Source: JADJYF01 sp965278995
GTDB taxonomy: Bacteria > Pseudomonadota > Gammaproteobacteria > Ga0077536
Length of the DNA stretch: 64,000 nt
Direction of reading: 5' to 3'
NCBI GenBank assembly: GCA_965278995.1
Contig: OZ257136.1
Span: 3,906,001-3,970,000, forward strand
In this document: piece after piece, positions 42,910 through 52,140 of the stretch
Layout: each line of letters opens with the position of its first letter
Numbering within the stretch: position 1 is the stretch's first letter
Position numbers and translations under genes: made by a program
The notes under the pieces: generated by a model
Told to the model about the DNA's origin: nothing
Database searches by the model: none
The model's input: the letters and a program-made list of their open reading frames with translations, nothing else

Positions 42910-44340
42910 ATGAATGAACCCGCCACGCGGCGGCGGCCGCTGCTGCTGCTGGTCGATGATGACGACATCATCGTCGATGCGCTGGGGTTCGCTCTGGAGG
43001 ACGATTACGAAGTCATCACGGCGGCAACCCGCGCCGAAGCGCGCACCCTGCTGCAATCCACTGCGCGCATGCCGGCACTGGCACTGGTCGATCTGGGTCT
43101 GCCGCCGACACCACACAGTCCCGATCAAGGCTTTGCCCTGATTGGCGAACTGTTCGCGTTCAATCCGGCCATGAAAGTGCTGGTGCTGTCCGGTCAGAGC
43201 GAGCGCGGCAATGTGCAGCATGCATTGACCCTCGGCGCTGTCGATTTCGTTCCAAAACCCTGCGACGCAGCGCTGCTGAAAAGCCGCCTCAGCCATCAGC
43301 TCATGCTGCTCGAAGCCGAGATACCGGCACCGGGTCCACGGCATCTGGTCGCCGATGTGCTGCGCGGCGCGAGCGCCGGTATGGTAACGCTGCGAGCGCT
43401 GATCGAGCAGTTTGCCGACACCCCTTTTCCGGTGCTGGTCGAAGGCGAATCGGGCAGCGGCAAGGAACTCGTCGCGCGCTGTCTGCATACCGCGAGTGCA
43501 CGCGCCGAGGGGCCGCTGTTGACGCTGAACTGCGCCGCGTTCTCGCCGGATCTGCTCGAAGCGCAATTGTTCGGTCATGCGCGGGGCGCCTACACCGGCG
43601 CTGACAAAGCCCGTCCCGGCTTTTTCCAGGAAGCGAACCAGGGCACCTTGTTTCTCGACGAAGTCGGCGAGATGCCGCTCGATCTGCAGGCCAAATTCCT
43701 GCGCGTGCTCGAAAATGGCGAGTATTACCGACTCGGTGAAACCGAAGCCCGTCATTCGAGTGCGCGCATCGTCGCCGCAACCAACCGCGAACTCCGCGAG
43801 CTAGCCCGCACCGGCGCATTTCGCCAGGATCTCTATCACCGCCTGAGCGTCTTGACCATCAGCGTGCCGCCGTTGCGCAGTCGCGGTGACGACTGGGCTG
43901 CGCTGCTCGACGATATTCAGCGGCAGTATGCCGACAGCATCAAACCGTTCACGCTCTCAGCCGAGGCAGCAGCAGCACTCGGCGCTTATCATTTCCCCGG
44001 CAATGTGCGCGAGCTGCGCAATATCGTCATCCGTCTCGGGGCCAAATATCCCGGTCAGGAGATTGACGCCCCTCGCCTGAAACACGAACTCGAACTCGAC
44101 TATGCGAGCGATTCCCCGCTCGCAGCGGCCGGCACAGCGGCCATCGAGAAACGTATTCACAGCGCTGGATTCCGCCTCGACGCAGCACTTACTGCGATCG
44201 AGCGCGAGTACATTGAAACCGCGCTCCGCCTCGGCGACGGCAATCTGAGCCGCGCCGCCCGACTGCTCGGCATCAACCGCACGACGTTGTACAGCCGCAT
44301 TTCACGACTGGGTCTGGATTTCCCGTCAGCGGACGATTAA
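42910..44340 (+). CDS. Sigma-54-activating response regulator (PrsR-like)
   Basis: 476 residues. Receiver domain 10-130 with acidic pocket VDDDD, phospho-Asp61 in ALVDLGLPP and Lys116. AAA+ domain: Walker A GESGSGKE (179-186), GAYTGA (226-231) that contacts sigma-54, and LFLDEVGEMP. A Fis-type helix-turn-helix ends the protein (DGNLSRAARLLGINRTTLYSRI). The receiver style, with an insert after the Asp (GLPPTPHSPDQGF), resembles PrsR of exosortase/PEP-CTERM systems. It stands at the head of the pilus cluster. The likely kinase is the gene at 57490-59232, and a likely target the sigma-54 promoter at 62361. Confidence 0.88.
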   Translation: MNEPATRRRPLLLLVDDDDIIVDALGFALEDDYEVITAATRAEARTLLQSTARMPALALVDLGLPPTPHSPDQGFALIGELFAFNPAMKVLVLSGQSERGNVQHALTLGAVDFVPKPCDAALLKSRLSHQLMLLEAEIPAPGPRHLVADVLRGASAGMVTLRALIEQFADTPFPVLVEGESGSGKELVARCLHTASARAEGPLLTLNCAAFSPDLLEAQLFGHARGAYTGADKARPGFFQEANQGTLFLDEVGEMPLDLQAKFLRVLENGEYYRLGETEARHSSARIVAATNRELRELARTGAFRQDLYHRLSVLTISVPPLRSRGDDWAALLDDIQRQYADSIKPFTLSAEAAAALGAYHFPGNVRELRNIVIRLGAKYPGQEIDAPRLKHELELDYASDSPLAAAGTAAIEKRIHSAGFRLDAALTAIEREYIETALRLGDGNLSRAARLLGINRTTLYSRISRLGLDFPSADD

Positions 44341-44342
44341 GC

Positions 44343-45572
44343 GTGTACGAACGCCATTTCGGCCTGACCAAGCCGCCGTTTCGCATGACGCCCGATCCCG
44401 AGTTCTTTTTTGCCGGCGGACGCCGTGGCGCAGTGCTCGAAGCGCTGGTCTACGCCGTCATGCGCGGCGAGGGCATCACCAAGGTTGTCGGTGAAGTCGG
44501 CAGCGGCAAGACCATGCTGTGTCGCATGCTGGAGCGCGAGCTGCCACCGGTATGCGAGAAAATCTATCTGGCCAATCCGCGTCTGGCGCCGACCGACATC
44601 CTGCGCGCCATTGCGCTCGAACTGCAGCTCCCGCTGGTGCCGGATATCAATCGGCTGGAACTGATGCACGCGCTGCAGGATCACCTCCTGACCCGTCACG
44701 CCCGGAACGTCCGCGTGATCCTGTTTGTCGAAGAGGCGCAGGGCATGCCGCTGGAGACGCTGGAAGAACTGCGCATGTTGAGCAATCTCGAGACGACTCA
44801 GGACAAACTCCTGCAGATAGTCCTGTTCGGCCAACCCGAACTCGATGACAAACTCGGCAGTCATGACATTCGCCAGCTTCGCGAACGCATCACCCACAGT
44901 TTCGAATTGCGCCCGCTAGCCACAGCCGAAGTCGGCGAATACGTCACCTCGCGCGCCCGGGCCAGTGGCTATCGCGGCGCCGCACTGTTCACGCCCGGCG
45001 CCGTTGCCGAACTGGCACGCCATTCGCGCGGCCTGTTGCGACGCGTCAATATACTGGCCGATAAAGCGCTGCTGGCCGCGTTTGCCGACCATGCGACGCG
45101 GGTCGAGCGAAGGCATGTCCGGCTTGCTGCACGCGACAGCGAATTCGGCCGCCTGTCACCCGGTAGCGGGCAGGCGCGCTGGACCTGGGGTGTCGTAGTT
45201 GCGGCGCTGCTCGGCGGGGGTGTACTCATCTGGGCGCTGAATGACGGTTGGGAATCCCTCCTGTCGCGGGTCCAGGGACGCATCTCAGAGGCTCCGAGTG
45301 CAACCCCTGACACTAAGCTGAGCAGACTGGGATCGACGCAGAATCTGCCTGCGGAGCACAAATTGCGGGCTTCCGACGCAGTTTCGCCGCCTGCCGCTGT
45401 CGTGTCGACAGGGGAGATCGATAATCGGGAGCCCGTGCCCGAGATCTCCGCCAGAACCGGACTGGCCGGGATCACGCATCTGCGGCCGGTGCAGCACGCC
45501 GCTCCAGCCCGCGAAGCGCTCGTGCAACCGCGGGGTCGAGCGCCTGAGGAGGTCCCGTCAGCGCGCCGTTAG
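44343..45572 (+). CDS. mshM: MshM/ExeA-like AAA ATPase
   Basis: 409 residues from GTG 44343, 2 bp after the regulator. YERHFGLTKPPFRMTPDPEFFF is the typical ExeA/MshM opening; GEVGSGKTMLCRM is Walker A; VRVILFVEEAQGMP is Walker B. A transmembrane helix (WTWGVVVAALLGGGVLIWALND, about 277-298) is followed by a low-complexity periplasmic tail with no peptidoglycan-binding domain seen. Such ATPases help assemble the secretin. It is followed by mshL. Confidence 0.85.
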   Translation: MYERHFGLTKPPFRMTPDPEFFFAGGRRGAVLEALVYAVMRGEGITKVVGEVGSGKTMLCRMLERELPPVCEKIYLANPRLAPTDILRAIALELQLPLVPDINRLELMHALQDHLLTRHARNVRVILFVEEAQGMPLETLEELRMLSNLETTQDKLLQIVLFGQPELDDKLGSHDIRQLRERITHSFELRPLATAEVGEYVTSRARASGYRGAALFTPGAVAELARHSRGLLRRVNILADKALLAAFADHATRVERRHVRLAARDSEFGRLSPGSGQARWTWGVVVAALLGGGVLIWALNDGWESLLSRVQGRISEAPSATPDTKLSRLGSTQNLPAEHKLRASDAVSPPAAVVSTGEIDNREPVPEISARTGLAGITHLRPVQHAAPAREALVQPRGRAPEEVPSARR

Positions 45573-45584
45573 GACACCACCTCT

Positions 45585-45650
45585 AATGACAGATATCGCT
45601 TTGATATTAGATATTTGTAATAACTTCGTCATGTGTTATCTTGATTCAAG
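45585..45650 (+). promoter_or_regulatory. AT-rich regulatory region before mshL
   Basis: A strikingly AT-rich patch in a GC-rich region. It contains three GATAT-core words (AGATATC, TGATATT, AGATATT between 45592 and 45616) and promoter-like TTGTAA and TTATCT hexamers about 15 bp apart. It probably drives mshL and the genes that follow. No -24/-12 element was seen here. Confidence 0.35.
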
Positions 45651-45683
45651 CCAGCCCCTGGTTTCTGTCGTGGGCGCATACGC

Positions 45684-47426
45684 ATGATTCACCCGTCACC
45701 CACTCGAAGGCCATTCACGCGGCGTCGACTATGGCCCGGGGCGGTGTTCGCCGCCCTGCTCGCGGCCGGCTGCACCCAGATGCGACCGGCTCCCCCTGAG
45801 CATGACGCCGGGCATCTACATGCGGCCACCGCCCCGACGGCGACGCCCGCGGCAATCCCTGACGTCGTCCGGCAGGCACCGTTTGTACCGCCACCGACAC
45901 CCGTCACCAAGCCTGAAAATTACACGGTCGTGGTCAATGACGTCCCCGTCCGCGAGCTGTTGTTCGCGCTCGCCCGCGATGCCGAGCTGAATATTGATAT
46001 CAGCGGCGAACTGACCGGCCGGGTGACGCTGAATGCCATCGATCAGACGCTCGAGCAGATCCTCGAACGGGTCGCGCGCCAGGTTTCACTGCGCTACGAA
46101 CTCAAAGACAACATCATCGTCATTCAGCCCGATGAGCCGTATTTCCGCACCTATGATGTCGGCTACGTGAATCTCGCGCGGGATGTCGACACCACCGTCA
46201 ACGTCGCCACGCGGGTCGCAACGACCGGCGACAGCAACGTCGAAGACAGTAGCGGTGGTGGTGGAGGTGGAAGCTCCGGCGGGGCCGACAACAACACCTC
46301 GTCGACGCGTCTGAATTCGCGCTCCTACAACCGTTTCTGGGAAACGCTGAACGGTAATATTCTCGCGATCCTCGGCGACACGCAGAATTCTGGTGCTACC
46401 GGTGGTGCCGGCAGTCCGACCCAGTTGTCGGACAAGGTCGTGGTCAATGCCGAAGCCGGCATGATCACCGTCCGCGCGACCAGTCGCCAGCACGAACTCA
46501 TTGAAGGATACATCGACAAGGTCCTCGTCAACGCGCGCCGCCAGGTCCTGATCGAGGCGACGATTGTCGAAGTGACGCTGAATGACCAGTACCAGGCTGG
46601 GGTCGACTGGAGTCTGCTGCTACAGCAATCGGGCACCGGCGTGACGGTCGAGCAGAATCTGCTCGGCCAGGTCGCCGATGGCGTTATCGACAATTCCATC
46701 TCATCGTTCTCGCTCGGTTATTTCGACCCCAACGTCGGTGACAACGTCGTTTCGGCGACCGTCAGGCTGTTGCGCGAATACGGCGACACACGCGTCCTTT
46801 CCAGCCCGCGCCTGATGGTCTTGAACAATCAGACCGCCGTGTTGAAAGTCGTCGAGGAACTGGTTTATTTCACCCTCGAAGTCACCAATAAGGACGCCAC
46901 CGCAACTCAACAGGGCAGCCTGGCAGTCGAGACTGAAATTCATTCCGTGCCGGTCGGCCTGGTCATGGCCGTGACGCCACAGGTATCGAAGAACGATGAA
47001 GTCACGCTGACCGTTCGGCCCAGCATTTCACAGAAAATCGGCGATGCCATCGACCCCGGCCCGCAGCTTCTGTCGCAGTTGAACGGCGGCGATTCCACCG
47101 ATATCACCAATGCGGTTCCGGTCATCCGCGTGCGGGAAATGGAATCCGTACTCAAACTCATCGACGGCCAAATCGGCGTGCTGGGCGGTCTGATGCAGGA
47201 TTCGCTGCAGAACGGCAACCGCGAAGTGCCGGGCTTGTCCAAGCTGCCGGTGATCGGCGATCTGTTCTTCCATACCGATGAAATCAACAACCGCAAAACT
47301 GAACTCGTCGTGTTCCTCCGCCCGGTGGTTGTGCGCGACCCGAGTATCGAAACCGACCTCAAGCCCTATCGCCAGTTTCTCGGCAGCGACGCAACACCAT
47401 CGACCGTTCTGGGCGCCACGCGCTGA
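45684..47426 (+). CDS. mshL: MSHA-type pilus secretin MshL
   Basis: 580 residues. A lipoprotein signal ends in LLAAGC. The N-terminal secretin/TonB short domain reads VVVNDVPVRELLFALARDAELNID. A Ser/Gly-rich linker (about 190-205) separates it from the secretin domain: RQVLIEATIVEVTLNDQYQAGVDW, LSSPRLMVLNNQTAVLKV and VGLVMAVTPQV, then KTELVVFLRPVVV. It forms the outer-membrane pore for the pilus. Confidence 0.9.
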   Translation: MIHPSPTRRPFTRRRLWPGAVFAALLAAGCTQMRPAPPEHDAGHLHAATAPTATPAAIPDVVRQAPFVPPPTPVTKPENYTVVVNDVPVRELLFALARDAELNIDISGELTGRVTLNAIDQTLEQILERVARQVSLRYELKDNIIVIQPDEPYFRTYDVGYVNLARDVDTTVNVATRVATTGDSNVEDSSGGGGGGSSGGADNNTSSTRLNSRSYNRFWETLNGNILAILGDTQNSGATGGAGSPTQLSDKVVVNAEAGMITVRATSRQHELIEGYIDKVLVNARRQVLIEATIVEVTLNDQYQAGVDWSLLLQQSGTGVTVEQNLLGQVADGVIDNSISSFSLGYFDPNVGDNVVSATVRLLREYGDTRVLSSPRLMVLNNQTAVLKVVEELVYFTLEVTNKDATATQQGSLAVETEIHSVPVGLVMAVTPQVSKNDEVTLTVRPSISQKIGDAIDPGPQLLSQLNGGDSTDITNAVPVIRVREMESVLKLIDGQIGVLGGLMQDSLQNGNREVPGLSKLPVIGDLFFHTDEINNRKTELVVFLRPVVVRDPSIETDLKPYRQFLGSDATPSTVLGATR

Positions 47427-47450
47427 GCCGCGCATGCAGGCCGGTTACTC

Positions 47451-49196
47451 ATGAGCCTGTTGATGGATGCCCTGCGGCGGGCCGAAGCCGAACGCAAACA
47501 CCAGGCAGCGCGTGGCCAGGCCAACGATGACGGGTCGCCGTTCACGCTTGAACACGATGGCGACATCACGCGCATTGCCGACCTCGCCGAAGGCAGCACC
47601 ACAGCAGCTGGCACGCCAGCGAACCGTAGCGACAGCCATTCCCGGGGGAACGAGATTTCACTCGGTGAACTGTCGCTCGAACCCTTGGCCGACGCTCCGG
47701 ATGATGAGTTGACGGCATCGCAAAGCGACGCCCTGCGCGACGAACTCGCCGACTATACGAGCACCAATACCATTCTTGGCGCTGCGCGTGCGCGCGCCGA
47801 ACAAACCGCCACCATGCCATCAGCGCGTTCGCTGGCCAGCGACCTCGGCGCCTACTTCAATCAGACCCAGTCAGCCGACGCGCCTCGTGCGACCGCCGTC
47901 GACATGACGCTCGAAGATGTTGCCTCACATACGCTGGTCGGGGCGCAGACCGTATTCACCGCCAGCGAGCGACCGCGCACCAGCCGCGTGTTCGTCGGTG
48001 CCGGCATATTCGTGGTGTTGCTCAGTATTACGATCGGACTTGTTGTCATTTTTTATGCCCGACAGGGAGCCCCGCCGCGCCTGTCGTCACCGCGGGTGGC
48101 GAGCGGGATTGAACAGCCGATAGTCCGTGAGCTACCAGTCGTCCCGGTGGAAGCGGTGACCGCCCGGACTGATGGTATAAACGATGGTGAGGGCGACAGC
48201 GTGCTTCCGCGCGTCGACATGCAGCGCCCGACAGCGGCTGTCGATTCAGCGACGACTCCGCTCGCCCAACCAAACAGCGTGGCAGTTGCGAACAGCGAGA
48301 CTGTCTCTGAGACGCCGACCGAAGCCGTCGCTGGCACTGACCTTGCGCAGACGGCAACGAGCGCCTTGCCTCCTGCCAGCGCCGCCGCAGCAACCGTAGA
48401 CCGAAGTCCGACAGCGGCATCGCCGCTCCCGCCAGCAGCTGCCGATAACGTGGCCGCACGCCCCCAAGCGGTAGCTGCGCCGCCGGCAATCCCACCTGCA
48501 TCAATGCCGGCCATATTGCCGCCAGCGCGAGTGGCAACGCCTGTTGCGGCAACATCGAACGCAGCGATTGCGGATGTCGGCGCCGGTGAAGTGCGCATTG
48601 CGCGTCGACGGCCGACGGCTACCGTCGACCTCACGATTGCCGAAGGCTATGCGGCGTTTCAGCGCGGCGATCTCGGTCTGGCCGAAACGCGCTATAACAC
48701 CGCGCTGATCAGCGAGCCGCTGGCGCGCGACGCACTCATCGGTCTCGGCGCCATTGCGCTCAGACAAGGCAATCTCGCGCAGGCGTATCAGCGTTATGCG
48801 ACCGTGCTCGAACGCCATCCGGGCGACCCGGTCGCGAGTGCAGCGCTGCTTGCGCTGACCGAAGCCGGTGGCGATGGTGGCGCTGCGCGCCTGAAATTGC
48901 TGCTCGATGACTATCCGGAACTTGCGGTACTGCATTTCGCGCTGGGCAACTGGTATGCGCGGGAGCAGCGCTGGGCCGACGCTCAACAGGCGTATTTCGA
49001 CGCTGCCCGGCTCGACGCCGGTAACGCCGACTATGCGTTCAATCTGGCGGTCAGTCTCGACCGCCTGGGCCAGGGCGGCGCCGCTCTCGGCTATTATCAG
49101 AAGAGCATCTCGCTTGCCGACAACACGGGCGCGAGTTTCAATCCGGCCGATGCCCTTGCCCGCATCGGCGCCCTGAGCGCAACGAGCACACCGTGA
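47451..49196 (+). CDS. mshN: MshN-like TPR protein
   Basis: 581 residues. The start MSLLMDALRRAEAERK is shared with MshN/TapN-like proteins. One transmembrane helix (VFVGAGIFVVLLSITIGLVVIFY, about 184-206), a long Ala/Pro/Thr-rich linker and C-terminal TPR repeats (about 400-570; LIGLGAIALRQGNLAQAYQRY). It should be an inner-membrane protein with the TPRs in the periplasm, perhaps linking to the secretin. Coupled to mshE by a GTGA overlap. Confidence 0.8.
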   Translation: MSLLMDALRRAEAERKHQAARGQANDDGSPFTLEHDGDITRIADLAEGSTTAAGTPANRSDSHSRGNEISLGELSLEPLADAPDDELTASQSDALRDELADYTSTNTILGAARARAEQTATMPSARSLASDLGAYFNQTQSADAPRATAVDMTLEDVASHTLVGAQTVFTASERPRTSRVFVGAGIFVVLLSITIGLVVIFYARQGAPPRLSSPRVASGIEQPIVRELPVVPVEAVTARTDGINDGEGDSVLPRVDMQRPTAAVDSATTPLAQPNSVAVANSETVSETPTEAVAGTDLAQTATSALPPASAAAATVDRSPTAASPLPPAAADNVAARPQAVAAPPAIPPASMPAILPPARVATPVAATSNAAIADVGAGEVRIARRRPTATVDLTIAEGYAAFQRGDLGLAETRYNTALISEPLARDALIGLGAIALRQGNLAQAYQRYATVLERHPGDPVASAALLALTEAGGDGGAARLKLLLDDYPELAVLHFALGNWYAREQRWADAQQAYFDAARLDAGNADYAFNLAVSLDRLGQGGAALGYYQKSISLADNTGASFNPADALARIGALSATSTP

Positions 49197-50935
49197 GCCG
49201 CCCTGCCGATACCATCCCGAAAGTCATCAACACGCCGAAGCGCTCATTGCGCATCGGCGAGCTGCTGGTGCAGAAAGGTGTCGTCAGTTCGGACCAGATC
49301 CGGATCGCGCTGACCGAACAGCGCAAGAATCGCGATCATCTCGGCCGCATCCTTGTCCGTCTCGGTTTCGCGACGGAAGCAATCATTTTGGATGTCCTCG
49401 GCGGCGCGCTCGGCCAGCAGAAAGCGCAGCTGGCCAAGGTCGTGGTCGATTCCGAAGCGATTCGACTTATTCCGAAAGATCTCGCGCGCCGATTTCATAT
49501 TCTGCCGCTGACCTTCGACGCCAATGCGAACCGCTTGACCTTGGCAATGGCCGACACCTTCAATGTTGTCGCGCTCGACCAGATTTCGGCCCTGCTCGGC
49601 GGCGACGTCGAGATCCTGCCACTGATGGCCGGCGAAGCCGAGATCGAAAAAGCCATCGATCAGTTCTACGGCTTCGAGCTGTCGGTCGACGGCATCCTGC
49701 GCGAAATCGAAACCGGCGAAATCGACTACGAAAGTCTCGACGCAGACAACGCCGAGTACAGCCAGCCGGTCGTTCGCCTGGTCAACGCGTTGTTGTCGGA
49801 TGCGGTCAAACGCAATGCGTCCGACATCCATTTCGAGCCGGAAGAAGGCTTTCTGCGATTCCGCTATCGCATCGACGGTGTGTTACGCCAGATCCGCAGC
49901 CTGCACAAGAACTACTGGTCGGCCATTGCCGTTCGCCTGAAAGTGATGTCCGGCATGGATATCGCCGAAACACGCGCACCGCAGGACGGCCGTATCAATC
50001 TGAGTCTGTCAGGCCGCCAGATCGATTTCCGCGTGTCGACCATTCCAACCGTGCATGGCGAAAACATTGTGCTGCGGGTGCTCGATCGCCAGAAAGGGAT
50101 TGTGCCGATCGATGCCATCGGTCTCGAAGGCGACGCGCTGACGACCCTGAAACTCATGGTCGCTCGTCCGGAAGGCTTGCTGCTCGTTACCGGACCTACC
50201 GGCAGCGGCAAGACCACCACGCTCTACAGCCTGCTCAATCATCTGAACAACGAGACCGTCAATATCATGACGCTCGAAGATCCGGTCGAGTACCCGATGG
50301 GCATGATCCGACAGACCTCGATCAACGAAGCAGCGCGCCTCGATTTCGCCGGCGGCGTGCGCTCACTGTTGCGCCAGGATCCGGACATCATTTTGATCGG
50401 CGAGATCCGTGACGAAGACACCGCCTCGATGGCGTTCCGCGCCGCGATGACCGGTCATCAGGTCTTCTCGACTCTGCATACGAACTCCTCGCTCGGCGCC
50501 ATTCCGCGCCTGTACGACATGGGTATCCGGCCGGAAATCATGGCTGGCAACATCATTGGCATCGTTGCACAACGCCTCGTTCGCAAACTGCGACAGGACT
50601 GCACCGAAGCGTATGTGCCGAGTGAGCTCGAGCGACATATTCTCGGAGTGGCAACGAGCGCCGCGACTCAGCTCATCTATCGGGTTGCCGAAGAGTTCAC
50701 GCATGCGCCGCATCAGGGATATGAAGGCCGTACGGCAATCATGGAGCTGCTGCGCTTCGACCGCGAGCTCGATGAACTCATTGCTCAGAACGCGCGGTTG
50801 AAGGAGCTTACGCTGGCGGCGCGCGGCAAAGGTTTCGAGATGCTGGCCGATGTCGCCATCAAACTTGTGCTGGGGGGCGTGACTTCGCTCGACGAAGTGT
50901 CGCGTGTCGTCGATCTGACTGAACGTTTCATTTGA
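49193..50935 (+). CDS. mshE: Pilus extension ATPase MshE with c-di-GMP-binding MshEN domain
   Basis: 580 residues from GTG 49193. Two tandem 24-residue MshEN motifs are intact: residues 20-43 (RIGELLVQKGV...ALTEQ) and 49-72 (HLGRILVRLGF...), with a 5-residue spacer as in c-di-GMP-binding MshE. The motor domain has GPTGSGKTTTLYS (Walker A), the Asp box DPDIILIGEIRDEDTA and the His box TGHQVFSTLHTN. The four-Cys zinc motif of GspE-type ATPases is missing (only DCTEAY; GHQGYEGR-like region lacks Cys). It should power pilus assembly. Confidence 0.93.
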   Translation: MSRPADTIPKVINTPKRSLRIGELLVQKGVVSSDQIRIALTEQRKNRDHLGRILVRLGFATEAIILDVLGGALGQQKAQLAKVVVDSEAIRLIPKDLARRFHILPLTFDANANRLTLAMADTFNVVALDQISALLGGDVEILPLMAGEAEIEKAIDQFYGFELSVDGILREIETGEIDYESLDADNAEYSQPVVRLVNALLSDAVKRNASDIHFEPEEGFLRFRYRIDGVLRQIRSLHKNYWSAIAVRLKVMSGMDIAETRAPQDGRINLSLSGRQIDFRVSTIPTVHGENIVLRVLDRQKGIVPIDAIGLEGDALTTLKLMVARPEGLLLVTGPTGSGKTTTLYSLLNHLNNETVNIMTLEDPVEYPMGMIRQTSINEAARLDFAGGVRSLLRQDPDIILIGEIRDEDTASMAFRAAMTGHQVFSTLHTNSSLGAIPRLYDMGIRPEIMAGNIIGIVAQRLVRKLRQDCTEAYVPSELERHILGVATSAATQLIYRVAEEFTHAPHQGYEGRTAIMELLRFDRELDELIAQNARLKELTLAARGKGFEMLADVAIKLVLGGVTSLDEVSRVVDLTERFI

Positions 50936-52140
50936 TGGAAGCGTTCCGTTATAAGGCGGTCAATGCGCAAGGCCGCGTGATGCAGGGTCGCATCGACGCC
51001 GCCAATCCGGCTGATCTCGAGGTCCGCTTGAGCCGAATGGGGCTGGATCTGGTCAATTTTCGCGAGCTGCCGGCACACGGGCGGAACATCACCGGGCGCG
51101 GCATCAAGCGCATCGACCTGATCACTTTCTGTTTCCATCTCGAACAGCTGGTGCGGGCCGGCGTGCCGATACTCGAGGGCCTGAGCGACCTTCGCGATAC
51201 GGTCGACAACAAACGCCTGCAGGAAGTCACTGCGGCAATGATCGAGAGCATCGAAGGCGGTCGCAACCTCTCACAGTCCATGGAGGATTTCACGTTCGTT
51301 TTCCCGCCGGTTTTTGTGAGTCTCATTCGCGCCGGCGAGCAGAGCGGTCAGCTCAATCGCGTGCTGGCCAAGATTATCGAAAATCTGAAATGGCAGGACG
51401 AGCAGTCGGCCTACACGTCGAAGCTGCTGATCTATCCGGCTTTTGTCACCGTGACCGTTATCGCGGTGCTGATCTTCCTGATGCTGTACGTTGTGCCTGA
51501 GTTGATTTCCTTTCTCGCCACCATGGGGCAGGAATTGCCCCTGCAGACACGCGCACTGATCGCGACGTCGTCGTTTCTGACCAACTACTGGTATATCGTC
51601 GTTGCGCTGCCGGTGCTGGTAACAGTGGGGATCGCTTTCGGCATCCGCACCAATCCGCGCTTTGCCGAGCGGGTCGACGAGCTGCTGTTGCGCCTACCGC
51701 TGGTCGGCCCGGTCTTGAAGAAACTCATCGTCACGCGGGTCTGCAGCGTATTCTCGATCATGTATTCGTCCGGGATCACGGTCCTCGAGTGCATCCGCAA
51801 TGCGGAACAGGTTGCCGGCAACCGTGCTGTGGCGACGGCCATGCGCGATGCCGGTCGCATGATTGCCGATGGCGGCGGCATCAGTCGCAGTTTCGCCGCT
51901 ACCGGCCTGTTTCCGCCGCTGGTCGTGCGCATGTTGCGGGTCGGCGAGAACACCGGCGCACTGGAAGAAGCGCTCGACAATGTCAGCTATTTCTTCGCAC
52001 GCGACGTCGCCGAATCGGTCGCGCGCGTACAAGCCCTGATCATGCCGATCATCACGGTTGTCCTTGGCTTGTTGCTGTTCTGGATCATGGCCTCGGTGCT
52101 GGGCCCGATTTATGATCTCTTCACTCAAATCGAGTTTTAG
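50935..52140 (+). CDS. mshG: Inner-membrane platform protein MshG (GspF/PilC family)
   Basis: About 401 residues. ATG 50935 shares one base with the mshE stop. FRYKAVNAQGRVMQGRIDA begins the family; two GspF domains (FCFHLEQLVRAGVPILEGL and VCSVFSIMYSSGITVLECIRNAE) and three hydrophobic segments (about 170, 220 and 380) are seen. It links the ATPase to the growing pilus. mshI starts within its 3' end. Confidence 0.92.
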   Translation: MEAFRYKAVNAQGRVMQGRIDAANPADLEVRLSRMGLDLVNFRELPAHGRNITGRGIKRIDLITFCFHLEQLVRAGVPILEGLSDLRDTVDNKRLQEVTAAMIESIEGGRNLSQSMEDFTFVFPPVFVSLIRAGEQSGQLNRVLAKIIENLKWQDEQSAYTSKLLIYPAFVTVTVIAVLIFLMLYVVPELISFLATMGQELPLQTRALIATSSFLTNYWYIVVALPVLVTVGIAFGIRTNPRFAERVDELLLRLPLVGPVLKKLIVTRVCSVFSIMYSSGITVLECIRNAEQVAGNRAVATAMRDAGRMIADGGGISRSFAATGLFPPLVVRMLRVGENTGALEEALDNVSYFFARDVAESVARVQALIMPIITVVLGLLLFWIMASVLGPIYDLFTQIEF

